Below are positions 1-7,423 of a stretch of 13,725 nt of DNA, piece after piece. A program made the translations under genes and the position numbers. Source of the stretch: SYOC01 sp050185455 (lineage in GTDB: Bacteria; Desulfobacterota; Binatia; Bin18); the NCBI GenBank assembly GCA_050185455.1, contig JBFWZL010000123.1:1-13725 (forward strand). The letters are read 5' to 3'. The notes under the pieces were generated by a model that ran no database searches, had not been told where the DNA came from, and saw only the letters and a list, made by a program, of their open reading frames with translations. Position 1 is the stretch's first letter, and each line of letters opens with the position of its first letter.

Positions 1-4
1 GGTT

Positions 5-727
5 GTGGGCGGCTGGCGGCTGAGTCTATCTTCTCTGTTTTTCTTTCTGTCTCTATCTCTATTCCTGTCTATTTTCCTCGGAGGCTGTAGTTCCCTAGAG
101 CAGCCGCGGCCGCCTTCTCTCCCAAAGGCGATACGAACAGTTCCCTCTTTTCCTTCACAGACTGCCAGTATCGTGCAAACCGGCTTAGCGTCGTGGTATG
201 GTCCGGGCTTTCATGGAAAACAAACCGCGAACGGCGAGATCTACGACCAGCACGAGCTGACAGCGGCCCATAAAACCCTGCCTTTAGGAACACGGGTCAT
301 GGTCACGAACGAGAATACGAACCAATCCATAGAGGTGCGTGTTAACGACCGAGGACCGTTTGTCGCGGGCCGGATTATCGATTTGTCCTACGCGGCGGCT
401 CGTAGTATCGGCGTCGATGGACCGGGCGTCGCTCCTGTTCGAGTTGAAGTCTTAGCTTCGGTCGTTCCTGTTTTAACCATTTCTTACGCCGTACAATTGG
501 GTTCATATGCCGATGCCGGTCAAGCGTCCGCTCTCAAGGCTCGCCTGATTGGGCGTTATCCAGATGCGTACATCAGTCCCATGGACACCGGGCTTCAGCG
601 GTATTATCTCGTGCGGCTTGGACCATTTCCTCGGCGAGAAGAAGCGCTTTCTCGCGCGGAAGAGGTCGCTCGCACCGGCCTGCAGGTCATCGTGGTGGAA
701 GAAGACGATCGGTGGGCGGAAGGCTGA
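5..727 (+). CDS. rlpA: RlpA-like septal lytic transglycosylase lipoprotein with SPOR domain
   Basis: The 240-aa product begins with a GTG at the very left edge, so its ribosome binding site is off-window and the start is provisional. Residues 1-28 form a lipoprotein signal with lipobox LGGC and lipidation cysteine C28. Residues about 60-150 are the double-psi beta-barrel domain of RlpA: SWYGPGFHG, TANGE, LTAAHKTLP and VNDRGPF are all present. By spacing, E78, H89 and D115 match the catalytic Glu, His and Asp of characterised RlpA (11 and 37 residues apart). Residues about 158-232 are a SPOR domain, which binds denuded septal glycan. Family knowledge: RlpA cleaves glycan strands lacking stem peptides and helps daughter-cell separation. 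The protein is shorter than many RlpA proteins because the linkers are short, but both domains look complete. It lies 87 bp upstream of the next gene on the same strand, with no terminator between them. Confidence 0.93.
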   Translation: MGGWRLSLSSLFFFLSLSLFLSIFLGGCSSLEQPRPPSLPKAIRTVPSFPSQTASIVQTGLASWYGPGFHGKQTANGEIYDQHELTAAHKTLPLGTRVMVTNENTNQSIEVRVNDRGPFVAGRIIDLSYAAARSIGVDGPGVAPVRVEVLASVVPVLTISYAVQLGSYADAGQASALKARLIGRYPDAYISPMDTGLQRYYLVRLGPFPRREEALSRAEEVARTGLQVIVVEEDDRWAEG

Positions 728-814
728 TTTTTCCAACTCACCCTCGACGTCTTTCACAAAAAGATGATAGGATACACCCTTTTAACGATCACGGTGGAGG
801 AGGCAAGGATAATA

Positions 815-2110
815 ATGGAAGGACACGAGCAAAGCGGACATCTGGGCAACGATCTCGCCCCGTTGCTTCCCATCCAGAAGCACTTTCATCTCGTTGCGTT
901 ACGAGGCCCCACGGGTGAACGTCGTTTTCCCGTGGATCTCATCAGAGACGAAATACGCCCGCTTTCCACTCCCGCCTGGCTTGCTTTTCAAGGGGATGAA
1001 CTAGGCGACCCTCCTGCGTATGCCGCGGATTTGATGCGTCGTCTAACGCCTATGCGCCGTAACTGGATTGCCCAAGCAAGTCTTCGCTTTGTGGAGAAAC
1101 CCACCTTGATAGAACTCGCGCGGCAAAGTCACTGCCGCGGACTTATCTTTAGTGGCGAACTCATTTCGCATCATTACCTTACGACAGAGACTACAGCCAC
1201 ACCGGAAAAATTGTCCCAGCTTGCACAAATGCTTCGCCGTTTGGCTGAGAACGGCGTGTTCAGCATTATTCGCTTCACATTTGGCTATGACACGGACGAT
1301 GAAAGCGTCTTCGAACGCACCGCGCGATTCTGTATGGACGCCCGGATCGGCCTGCCATTATTTTCGATCTTAACGCCACAACCAGGCACTCCGCTCTTCA
1401 CCGCCCTTGATCGCGCCGGCCGGATATTACACACGGATCTCTCGCGCTACGGCGGCTCTCACGCGGTCTTCTGTCCAAAGCTCATAACCCCGGAAGCGCT
1501 GGAAAACGGACTCTACTGGACACGGCAACAGGTCTATAGCCCAGGCTCCATCTGGCAACGCACCTTTTCCTGGACCGGCTACTCCCTGCAACACTTATTT
1601 ACGAATTATCAACAGCATCGGTTGTTCGCGCAGGACCCCCGCGGCGTCTATACTGAGGTCATGCGACTCCTCCGTCAGCTCGCCCAGCCGATTCCCGTGC
1701 AGGAGCAAGAATCTTTCATTTCCACACTCAAGGATGCCGTCGGTGAAAAGAAGCGCAAACTCCAGGGCGCCCTCTTGCGTGTGGGCGCCATTCGCAACGA
1801 ACATCTTCACGCGTTAACGTTGCGGCTGGAAGGGGTCCTGGACACCAGCAGCGCCACGGAAGTTTTACGCCGTATTCACGAAGCGATTCGCGCAGGGCAT
1901 CAGAAAATTGTGCTCGACCTGAAAGGTTTGGAATTGGTGTCGCAAACCGTTATGACCCGGTTTCTGGAAGAAAATGCTGCAACATTGGCGGCGTTACACG
2001 GACATGTCGTTTTCCGACATCTGCGCGGCGTGCTTGACGCTATCAAAGCCAACCTGGGCGGTGTTTTGCCGAATGCTGAGCTGTTCGATTTGGTGACGGA
2101 AGAAGCATAG
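815..2110 (+). CDS. Cobalamin-type radical-SAM-like protein without cluster cysteines, fused to STAS domain
   Basis: I choose ATG 815 (431 aa) over ATG 764 because GGAGG and AAGG lie just upstream of 815. Residues about 15-255 read like the radical SAM barrel of B12-binding-type radical SAM proteins: a DEIRPL helix, WIAQASLRF, GCRG-like HCRGLIFSGE, FTFGYDTDDESVFERT, ILTPQPGTPLF, a late SRYGGSHAVFCPKL motif and a YWTRQQVYSPGSIW-type tail. No CxxxCxxC is present. By manual alignment its three cysteine positions are L18, K22 and H25, and no cobalamin-binding domain precedes it. Residues about 330-431 form a STAS-like domain (alternating strands and helices, IVLDLKGLE), as in anti-sigma antagonists and regulatory modules. 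I infer a non-enzymatic or ligand-sensing protein rather than a working SAM-radical enzyme. No partner kinase or anti-sigma gene is visible nearby. The STAS call is less certain than the barrel. Confidence 0.82.
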   Translation: MEGHEQSGHLGNDLAPLLPIQKHFHLVALRGPTGERRFPVDLIRDEIRPLSTPAWLAFQGDELGDPPAYAADLMRRLTPMRRNWIAQASLRFVEKPTLIELARQSHCRGLIFSGELISHHYLTTETTATPEKLSQLAQMLRRLAENGVFSIIRFTFGYDTDDESVFERTARFCMDARIGLPLFSILTPQPGTPLFTALDRAGRILHTDLSRYGGSHAVFCPKLITPEALENGLYWTRQQVYSPGSIWQRTFSWTGYSLQHLFTNYQQHRLFAQDPRGVYTEVMRLLRQLAQPIPVQEQESFISTLKDAVGEKKRKLQGALLRVGAIRNEHLHALTLRLEGVLDTSSATEVLRRIHEAIRAGHQKIVLDLKGLELVSQTVMTRFLEENAATLAALHGHVVFRHLRGVLDAIKANLGGVLPNAELFDLVTEEA

Positions 2111-2117
2111 ACATTCC

Positions 2118-2151
2118 GAGCCGCCCGCTTCCTAACGCGGGCGGCTCTTTT
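2118..2151 (+). terminator. Rho-independent terminator after the radical-SAM-like/STAS gene
   Basis: GAGCCGCCCGC (2118-2128) and GCGGGCGGCTC (2137-2147) form a perfect 11-bp GC-rich stem around an 8-nt loop, followed by TTTTCC. It starts 8 bp after the stop codon. No matching U-run is seen for minus-strand transcripts arriving from the right, so it probably acts on the plus-strand unit only. Confidence 0.93.
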
Positions 2152-2271
2152 CCTCATTTATACTCTATCTCCGTCTCTATCTCTGTCAGTCCAATATGCA
2201 TCACGCATGCGCATCGGAGCTGTTAAGGAGCCGCCGCTTTGTTTACTTTTCCACCTGCGGCGTATCCAGGC

Positions 2272-3254
2272 TTACTCCTGCACTGGCGAAGGGCTCACAA
2301 TCAGTTCTTGTTTGCCTTGCGCCTCCGCTTTGGCAGTCTGGCGCGGCGTCACTAACCCTCGCAGCTTCGCCAGCATCGCAGCGCCACGCTGTTTGACGCC
2401 TCCCATCCGGTGCTGCGCTTTCTCCGTCATTGCCGCCATGCTCTCCTGGATTGTTTTCACAAAAACGAGGACCCTTGCGATCAGCAGATCGAGCAAGTTC
2501 AGCAGCAGATACATCACCCCGAGTCCCAGTCCGCCGAGAACCGCCACTCCAGCAATAAGCGCGGCACAGAAAGTATCGAAACTCAGAAACGTGAAGAGCG
2601 CGCCAAGAAACAGCAGGACGGCTAACGAGACCAAAATGATCGTTTGCATATTTTGGAGAGCAACCGCTGTCTCCCCTCCACTACCATCGAGCTGCCCCAT
2701 GCCGAGAATCAGATCGCGATACCACGCCATGACTCCCCAGAGTGTTAGCGACAGCACACAACACAACATGGCGACGCCCAAGAAGAACAGCCGTGGCCGC
2801 TGGATACGCGCAAAGCGCGTCGTGTATAGGTCACGTCGAGCAGGTCAGTAATGATTAAGCCGAACTCGATCGCCAGGCAGATGGTTGAGAACGCAAGCAA
2901 GCTATCAAACCCGGCAAAGGTCTCGCCCGTGCATTCCCCGCCAAACATCGGACAGAGCGTGGCCCAGGTAAACTGCAATTCACAGACGGTGTACACCACG
3001 GCAAAAGCGATCATAGCCACGGCGCCTGCACTTTGGGTCACCGCGTGCACAGGTGATAACGCGTCCTCATCGGTCACCAATTGCCCACTCCAACGAAACG
3101 TGCGGCGCATCCAGTCGCGTAACACGGGGAAGCATGCGGTAGCGCGCTCCCGCAGCAAGGGGATGCTCCATTCTAACATGCGTAACGCCAGCGGGAGCAG
3201 CAGGACTCCTATGAGGATCAAAACGATGGGACCGCTGAAAAAATTGTTCTCCAT
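2272..3254 (-). pseudogene. Polytopic membrane protein of unknown family, disrupted by a one-base frameshift
   Basis: Two minus-strand reading frames, 3254-2745 and 2781-2272, together encode one membrane protein of about 327 aa. The first ends in the sense segment LLDVTYTRRALR and then degenerates. The second becomes sensible at IQRPRLFFLGVAM. Adding one base near 2804-2815 (a GCGC-rich stretch) joins them exactly. Hydrophobic segments fall at about residues 9-27, 75-95 and 115-137 in the first part. Three more follow in the second part, then a basic, Ala/Lys/Gln-rich cytoplasmic-looking tail ending SPSPVQE. I do not recognise the family. The ATG at 3254 has no nearby SD; the strong GGAGG at 3293-3289 is spaced for an ATA codon at 3281. 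The gene lies 49 bp downstream of a truncated VWA-like gene, so the two probably formed an operon. It is either a real pseudogene or a sequencing/assembly indel. Confidence 0.7.
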
Positions 3255-3288
3255 TGGGTTGTCGAAAGAATTGCTCTCTATGATGTTT

Positions 3289-3293
3289 CCTCC
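3289..3293 (-). promoter_or_regulatory. Strong SD (GGAGG) placed for an ATA codon
   Basis: Read on the minus strand, the segment AAGGAGGAAACATC is followed by ATA GAG AGC, in frame with the membrane protein. The spacer from GGAGG to ATA is 7 nt, which is ideal. The first in-frame ATG is nine codons further on, about 34 nt from the SD. This suggests a start codon mutated from ATG to ATA, or a rare ATA start. Confidence 0.6.
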
Positions 3294-3330
3294 TTCTTTT
3301 GATTGTGTGGTGTTGGTTTGTCCTGCGAAC

Positions 3331-3810
3331 CTATTTGGCGGCCATGGATTTGGGAACCCTTACTGATGGCTGGGCGAACATGGCGTCATCGAGCGGCCCT
3401 TCTGGTTGCAGCGTGTGCAGGGTGGCTCCCCACGTGGCTAAGTGGTCGCCGAAGGTCGTGAGGCGTTGGGCAATCTCTTTGGGATTGCCGTTTTTAACGA
3501 GCCGCACCAGAACCCGCGTGTTCGCGAGCCCTGGCAGCTGGCTGGGCAGCCGGATGCCGACCGTATCGATCAGATCGCTATAAATAACGATCATCCGCTG
3601 ACTCTGCGGATACGCGTTGAGTACATCCGAGGCCGCAGCGATGGCGCCCCACACGTCCGTGGGCTGCACCCGCTTAGGGGCAAGGTTGTGCACGGCGACA
3701 GCAAGCCGCTCGCGTACCTCCTCTACACAACGCAGCAGCGCTACCCACGCAACAGCGGCACGATAGACGCGAGGACTGGACGAAGTAAAGAAAGGGTGCG
3801 CAAGCGCACC
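3331..3810 (-). pseudogene. 5'-truncated VWA-like protein remnant
   Basis: The frame is open from a stop created inside a hairpin repeat (3813-3811) down to TAG at 3333-3331. The only usual start codon in it is GTG 3693, which gives 120 aa but has no SD. Sense-looking sequence continues upstream of it (RVYRAAVAW, VREVRE-like helix, HNLAPKRVQPTDVWGA), so the present 5' end looks like a deletion point rather than a start. The core TDVWGAIAAASDVL followed by RMIVIYSDLIDT resembles the second half of a von Willebrand A domain: the threonine MIDAS loop, a helix, then a hydrophobic strand ending in SD. The first half, with the DxSxS motif, is missing and is not found in the 150 bp upstream in any minus-strand frame. 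It precedes the membrane protein gene and was probably cotranscribed with it. The family call rests on this short motif pattern. Confidence 0.55.
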
Positions 3811-3812
3811 CT
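3793..3812. repeat. Short palindromic hairpin repeat
   Basis: AGGGTGCGC (3793-3801) and GCGCACCCT (3804-3812) form a 9-bp perfect stem with a 2-base AA centre, or 8 bp with a CAAG loop. It carries the in-frame stop that bounds the VWA-like remnant. Its form matches intergenic palindromic units dispersed in many uncultured bacterial genomes; dispersal cannot be shown from one copy. Confidence 0.6.
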
Positions 3813-4006
3813 ACTCACAGGAACCGGTCATTGCTAGGCGTGGAAATCGGGAAGCCCTGACACGGGCGGACACGGCGGTCCGCCCCTACCTTTCGGGCAA
3901 ATAACGGAGTGCATTGTTTCAGCTGCTATGCTGAGGGCGCAGCAATTCGGGGGATTCATAATGACAGTTTCTACCTACCCTTCAAACAACCTCTCTCAGC
4001 TTCCTC
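3813..4006. other. Intergenic stretch between the decayed VWA locus and cutA
   Basis: Apart from the second hairpin, this stretch holds only one small plus-strand reading frame. It runs from ATG 3961 to TGA 4086 (41 codons), with a GGGGG run eight bases before the ATG, and enters the 3' end of cutA antisense. Its peptide resembles nothing I know and it is probably spurious or the stump of a deleted gene. No clear terminator for cutA is visible. Confidence 0.45.
3864..3885. repeat. Second palindromic hairpin repeat
   Basis: GGGCGGAC (3864-3871) and GTCCGCCC (3878-3885) form a perfect 8-bp stem around ACGGCG, followed by CTAC, as in the first hairpin (CCCTAC). Shared layout within 55 bp suggests related repeat units. 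No U-run follows on either strand, so I do not call it a terminator. Confidence 0.6.
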
Positions 4007-4336
4007 TTACCCCCGCGGCTTGGACACATTGTCCGACAGCCAGCGTAGATAATCCTCCGATCCTTGAACAATGGGCAAGGCAATGACTTCCGGGGTTTGG
4101 TAGGAATGCAGAGCTTTAACTCTCGCCTCAACGGCGGAGAATCGTTCCGCTCGGGTTTTGATGAGCAATAACCATTCTTGATCGTCAGCAAGTTTTCCTT
4201 CCCAATGATAGATTGAACGAATCAGGCTCAAAATATTAACGCAGGCAGCAAGCTGTTCCTCAACGAGCGCCTTTGCAATAGTCTCTGCTTCAGCCGCTGA
4301 GCCTGCCGTCACGAAAATAACGATGGAGTCGGTCAT
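4007..4336 (-). CDS. cutA: CutA1-family divalent-cation tolerance protein
   Basis: The product is 109 aa, the normal CutA1 length. Family motifs are in order: VTAGS near the N-terminus, LAACVNI (29-35) with conserved C32, SIYHWEGK (41-48), LLLIKT (56-61), LHSYQTPEVIALPI (76-89) and YLRWL (96-100). CutA1 proteins form very stable ferredoxin-fold trimers; mutants are linked to copper and other divalent-metal tolerance, but the biochemical role is unsettled. The ATG lies 6 bp after the stop of the dehydratase gene, with GGAG at that gene's end serving as ribosome binding site, so it is the last gene of a tight three-gene operon. Confidence 0.96.
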   Translation of the reverse strand: MTDSIVIFVTAGSAAEAETIAKALVEEQLAACVNILSLIRSIYHWEGKLADDQEWLLLIKTRAERFSAVEARVKALHSYQTPEVIALPIVQGSEDYLRWLSDNVSKPRG

Positions 4337-4342
4337 GGGAAA

Positions 4343-5302
4343 TCACTCCGCTAGTATGCGTCGTAGCGTCGCGGCGTCAATGTTCCCCCCGCTCAGGATG
4401 ATCGCCACACGTTGCCCGGTTAGCTGAGCACGCAGCTTCACGGCAGCCGCCAGCGACGCCGCTCCGGCTCCCTCCGCGAGATTATGCGTATGAAACAGCA
4501 AGAGGCGAATGGCGTTTGCCATCTCATCTTCCTTGACAGTCACGATCTCATCCACTTTCTGGTTGATAAGGTTTTGCGTCATCTCTGCCGGAACACGCGT
4601 CGCCAGCCCATCGGCAAAGGTGTCAGCACTTTCGGTGGACACAAGCCGTTTTTCTTTCCATGAGAGATAAATTGCCGGCGCCCGCTCCGCTTGCACGCCA
4701 ATGACTTTTGTTTTCGGGCTTATACGTTCTCGCACAAGCACGGTCCCACAAATTCCTGACCCCAATCCGATCGGCACAATAACTGCGTCTAGGGGCGGCG
4801 TATCGGTAAACAATTCTAACGCATACGTCCCAACGCCAGCGATCAAAAGCGGCTCATTCGCCGGGTGTAAATAGCGATAGCCATGCGTCGCCACCAGCGT
4901 GGACACATGTTCCCGAGCTTCGTCAAAATCTTTGCCATGCTCAACCACCTCCGCGCCCCAAGCCGACATGGCGGCGTTCTTTTCGGGATTGTTGTCCCGT
5001 GGTACAACCACCACCGCCTTGGCCCCAAACAGACGCGCGGCATAGGCGATGGATTGGCCATGGTTGCCGCGCGTAGCGGTAATCACGCCGCGTTGCCGAT
5101 CTTCCTCGGCCAGCGACGCCATGAAATTGACCCCACCGCGCACTTTGAAGGCGCCAATCGGAAGATGGTTTTCGTGTTTAATGAAGAGCTCACAACCGAC
5201 GAAGGTTGAAAGCCCTGGATAACAATAGGTGGGCGTACGCGATAAATAGCGACCAACAACCGGCTGTGCTTTCAGCACGTCTTCGTAGGTTGGGTAATTC
5301 AT
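4343..5302 (-). CDS. PLP-dependent threonine/serine dehydratase-like enzyme (fold type II)
   Basis: I choose ATG 5302 (319 aa), with AGAGGA five bases upstream; the frame stays open further up, but that part overlaps the preceding gene. The fold is type II PLP (tryptophan synthase beta family). The PLP lysine is K53 in GAFKVRGG. RGNHGQ (78-83) is the substrate loop, PIGLGSGICG (177-186) the phosphate-binding glycine loop, and SGGN (304-307) contacts the PLP ring nitrogen. The length fits a catabolic-type threonine dehydratase, serine racemase or hydroxyaspartate dehydratase; the regulatory ACT domain of biosynthetic IlvA is absent. The lysine motif reads PIGAFK where many relatives have TGSFK, so the exact substrate is uncertain. 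The likely reaction is beta-elimination of a hydroxy amino acid to a 2-oxo acid and ammonia. It starts 8 bp after the upstream gene's stop and sits 6 bp before cutA. Confidence 0.9.
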   Translation of the reverse strand: MNYPTYEDVLKAQPVVGRYLSRTPTYCYPGLSTFVGCELFIKHENHLPIGAFKVRGGVNFMASLAEEDRQRGVITATRGNHGQSIAYAARLFGAKAVVVVPRDNNPEKNAAMSAWGAEVVEHGKDFDEAREHVSTLVATHGYRYLHPANEPLLIAGVGTYALELFTDTPPLDAVIVPIGLGSGICGTVLVRERISPKTKVIGVQAERAPAIYLSWKEKRLVSTESADTFADGLATRVPAEMTQNLINQKVDEIVTVKEDEMANAIRLLLFHTHNLAEGAGAASLAAAVKLRAQLTGQRVAIILSGGNIDAATLRRILAE

Positions 5303-5310
5303 GATATCCT

Positions 5311-7365
5311 CTAGATCTTTTCTAAACTTTCCTCTCCAGCCAAAAAGCGCCGGACGTCGGCTTCCGACAACGAGGTCCAACGCTCAGCAAGCAATACCGC
5401 CGCTTGCACGGCGACCCGTTCGCTTTCGCCAATCAATTCCCGGGTGACGGAATATTCGCGTGTCTCACTACAGAGCGTCGGCCCTTTCCCATTTGTCGAC
5501 CATTGGAGTGCTCCCAACGGGACAAAGGGGGTTCCCACGGACTGAACCACTTCGCTCAGAAGCCGGTCACTATCCTCAACCAATACGCGCCCCTGCGGCC
5601 CCATACTCTGACACAACAAACGCATTTCTTCTTGCTGGATACGGAGCCCTTCAATGTCACTTCCATAGCTAGGAGTCAGTGCAGTCAGCACGGCAATATC
5701 AGGGCGCACGGTACGCAACAGCTGCCGCATATCGCCTCGTCCACGCACGCCAAATTCCAGCACCAGTACGTCCACAGCCTCCCGCGACGCCACGGCAGTC
5801 CAAACCGCGCGTAGCAAGGCCATGAACGTCTTCCAAGGGCGTTTCGTTTCCAGCTCCACATTCAGCACGGCTAAAGGCAGACCGATCTCCGTATTATACG
5901 AGCGCGGATTGGTGCGCACGCGGTAGCGCCCATGCAACAATTCTCCAAAGAGTCGCTTCACCACGGTTTTTCCGCGATTACCGGCAATAGCGATGACCAA
6001 CGGTTTTTTTCTCCGTAAGAAAGTTCGCGCCAGTCCTTGCAGATAGCGAGTCGCCGTGCGCCGGAAGAATCGTTGGATTCCGCTTCTTTTGCCGGGTTCG
6101 GCGGCGATAACGCCCGCGCCTCCTGTCGCGGCGGGAGCGACGAGAGGCGTTTCGGCCCGTTTCGAAAACGGCAACTGATAACGAAAGTAGGCTTGGAGTC
6201 GTTCAAAGGCGGTGTCGATATCCGTAAGCTCCCTGCCGAAATTGATCCGCAGGTGCGCCTCACCGCTCGGGCCGAAGGCAACGCCGGGAACCAGCGCTAC
6301 TTTCGCTTGTTCGAGAATATGGAGCGCGAGCCGTCGTGAATCCCGCGCCCGCGACACGCTGTCTTTTACCCGGGGAAAGACAAAATAAGCTCCTTCTGGT
6401 TTTTGATAATCAAAGACATGTGAGAGCGCGTCAAGCTGTTCAAGAGTGCGGTCGCGTCGTTCCTTGAATGCGTGACGAAACTCGGCAATGTACGGCTCGC
6501 CATATTCTAACGCGGCGATAGCGCCATATTGTGACACCACAGGCGCGCAAGTGACGAGCGCGTCGTGTACTTTCAGGATTTCTCGGATATTGCGCGCGTC
6601 TGAGTGCACATAACCAACGCGCCACCCCGTCATGCCGTACGCTTTGGAAAAAGTAAACACGCGAACAATGCGATCGCGGGCCGCGGGAAATTGAGCTGGA
6701 CTAAAGTAAGGCTCTTTCGTAAACACGAAGTCTTTGTAGGCTTCGTCAATAATCAGAAACAGATCGTGGCGCTCCGCGAGCGCGATAAGCGCCAGAGTTT
6801 CTTCTTTGGAAAAGACCGTCCCCGTAGGGTTGTTCGGATTACAATAGAGGATAGCGCTTGTGCGCGGAGACAGGTTACGTTCAAACGCGTCGAGATCGAA
6901 CGCGAAGTTGTGCTCTTCTTGAAGCGGGGCAAAACGCGGCGTACAGCCGGCCATACGCACAACTTCTTGATATGACGCATAGCTGGGAGAAGGCAGCAGC
7001 ACCTCGTCTCCAGGTTGCGTCAAGGTCAGCAACGTTGCGGCGATTCCTTCGATCGACCCACAGGTCACGATAATCTCGCCGTCCGGATCGTAATGCATCC
7101 CTTCGCGCAAAAGCGACTCAGCAATCAGTTCGCGCAGTTGTGGGAGTCCGGGTGACAACGAATACTTCGCACACGAGCCTTCAGCGATCTTTTGTTGGAC
7201 GAACGTTTTGATTGGTTCCGGTGTATCGAAGCTAGGAATTCCCTGCGCGAGCGACACCACGCCGGGCACGCGGCTCGCCGCAAGTTCCATCTCCTTGATG
7301 GGAGAGAGTTTCATCCGTTCGGTACGCGGGAACCGCCACCCTTCAGCTACCGCCGCATTAGGCAT
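5311..7365 (-). CDS. Class I/II aminotransferase fused to a Mur-ligase-like ATPase module
   Basis: ATG 7365 gives 684 aa; ATG 7314 (MKLSPIKEME) is an alternative, and neither has a strong SD. Residues 1-395 form a complete fold-type I aminotransferase of the aspartate/aromatic type: SLAQGIPSFDTPE, NPNNPTG (176-182), IIDEAY with D207, FSKAYGMTGWRVGY with PLP lysine K241, and LRINF with R373 for the substrate carboxylate. A 55-residue basic linker follows. Residues about 455-680 resemble the middle ATPase domain of MurF-type ligases: P-loop AGNRGKT (461-467), SYNTEIGLPLAVL, VLEFGVRGRGDM with E537, and PDIAVLTALT. The usual substrate and C-terminal ligase domains are absent. By manual alignment the His after PDIAVLT and the carbamylated-Lys position (here Q578) are lost. 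The open frame is continuous, so this reads as a genuine fusion. It heads the operon with the dehydratase and cutA. Confidence 0.85.
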   Translation of the reverse strand: MPNAAVAEGWRFPRTERMKLSPIKEMELAASRVPGVVSLAQGIPSFDTPEPIKTFVQQKIAEGSCAKYSLSPGLPQLRELIAESLLREGMHYDPDGEIIVTCGSIEGIAATLLTLTQPGDEVLLPSPSYASYQEVVRMAGCTPRFAPLQEEHNFAFDLDAFERNLSPRTSAILYCNPNNPTGTVFSKEETLALIALAERHDLFLIIDEAYKDFVFTKEPYFSPAQFPAARDRIVRVFTFSKAYGMTGWRVGYVHSDARNIREILKVHDALVTCAPVVSQYGAIAALEYGEPYIAEFRHAFKERRDRTLEQLDALSHVFDYQKPEGAYFVFPRVKDSVSRARDSRRLALHILEQAKVALVPGVAFGPSGEAHLRINFGRELTDIDTAFERLQAYFRYQLPFSKRAETPLVAPAATGGAGVIAAEPGKRSGIQRFFRRTATRYLQGLARTFLRRKKPLVIAIAGNRGKTVVKRLFGELLHGRYRVRTNPRSYNTEIGLPLAVLNVELETKRPWKTFMALLRAVWTAVASREAVDVLVLEFGVRGRGDMRQLLRTVRPDIAVLTALTPSYGSDIEGLRIQQEEMRLLCQSMGPQGRVLVEDSDRLLSEVVQSVGTPFVPLGALQWSTNGKGPTLCSETREYSVTRELIGESERVAVQAAVLLAERWTSLSEADVRRFLAGEESLEKI

Positions 7366-7394
7366 AGGGTTATTAGAGCCGGAGTGCCCAGCCT

Positions 7395-7423
7395 TTGCAA
7401 TGCCGCGGCAGGTGGGGTATACC
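7395..7423 (+). promoter_or_regulatory. Sigma-70-like promoter candidate for the 228-aa gene
   Basis: TTGCAA (7395-7400) and TATACC (7418-7423) are separated by 17 bp, and transcription would begin near 7430, about 25 bp before the start codon. Each box matches four of six consensus bases. It lies in the 90-bp divergent region. Confidence 0.45.

Noticed and set aside
31..80. Pyrimidine-rich TCTCTATCTC-like stretch, echoed at 2160-2190
   Set aside because: At the left it encodes the hydrophobic Leu/Ser/Phe signal peptide; the similarity is low-complexity and not evidence of a repeat element.
2231..2266. CGCCGC/GCGGCG pairing downstream of the membrane protein gene
   Set aside because: The stem is only 6 bp around a loop of about 19 bases and no U-run follows, so it is not a supportable terminator.
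2207..3366. Two plus-strand open frames of 214 and 171 codons
   Set aside because: They are antisense to the membrane protein pieces. Products are Ser/Arg/Pro-rich, while the minus strand shows regular hydrophobic helices and a good SD.
3442..3837. 131-codon plus-strand open frame
   Set aside because: It overlaps the VWA-like remnant antisense and runs into the hairpin repeat; no SD and no family resemblance.
5303..5380. 26-residue N-terminal extension of the dehydratase
   Set aside because: It overlaps the end of the upstream gene, and ATG 5302 has a well-placed AGAGGA and fits the family N-terminus.
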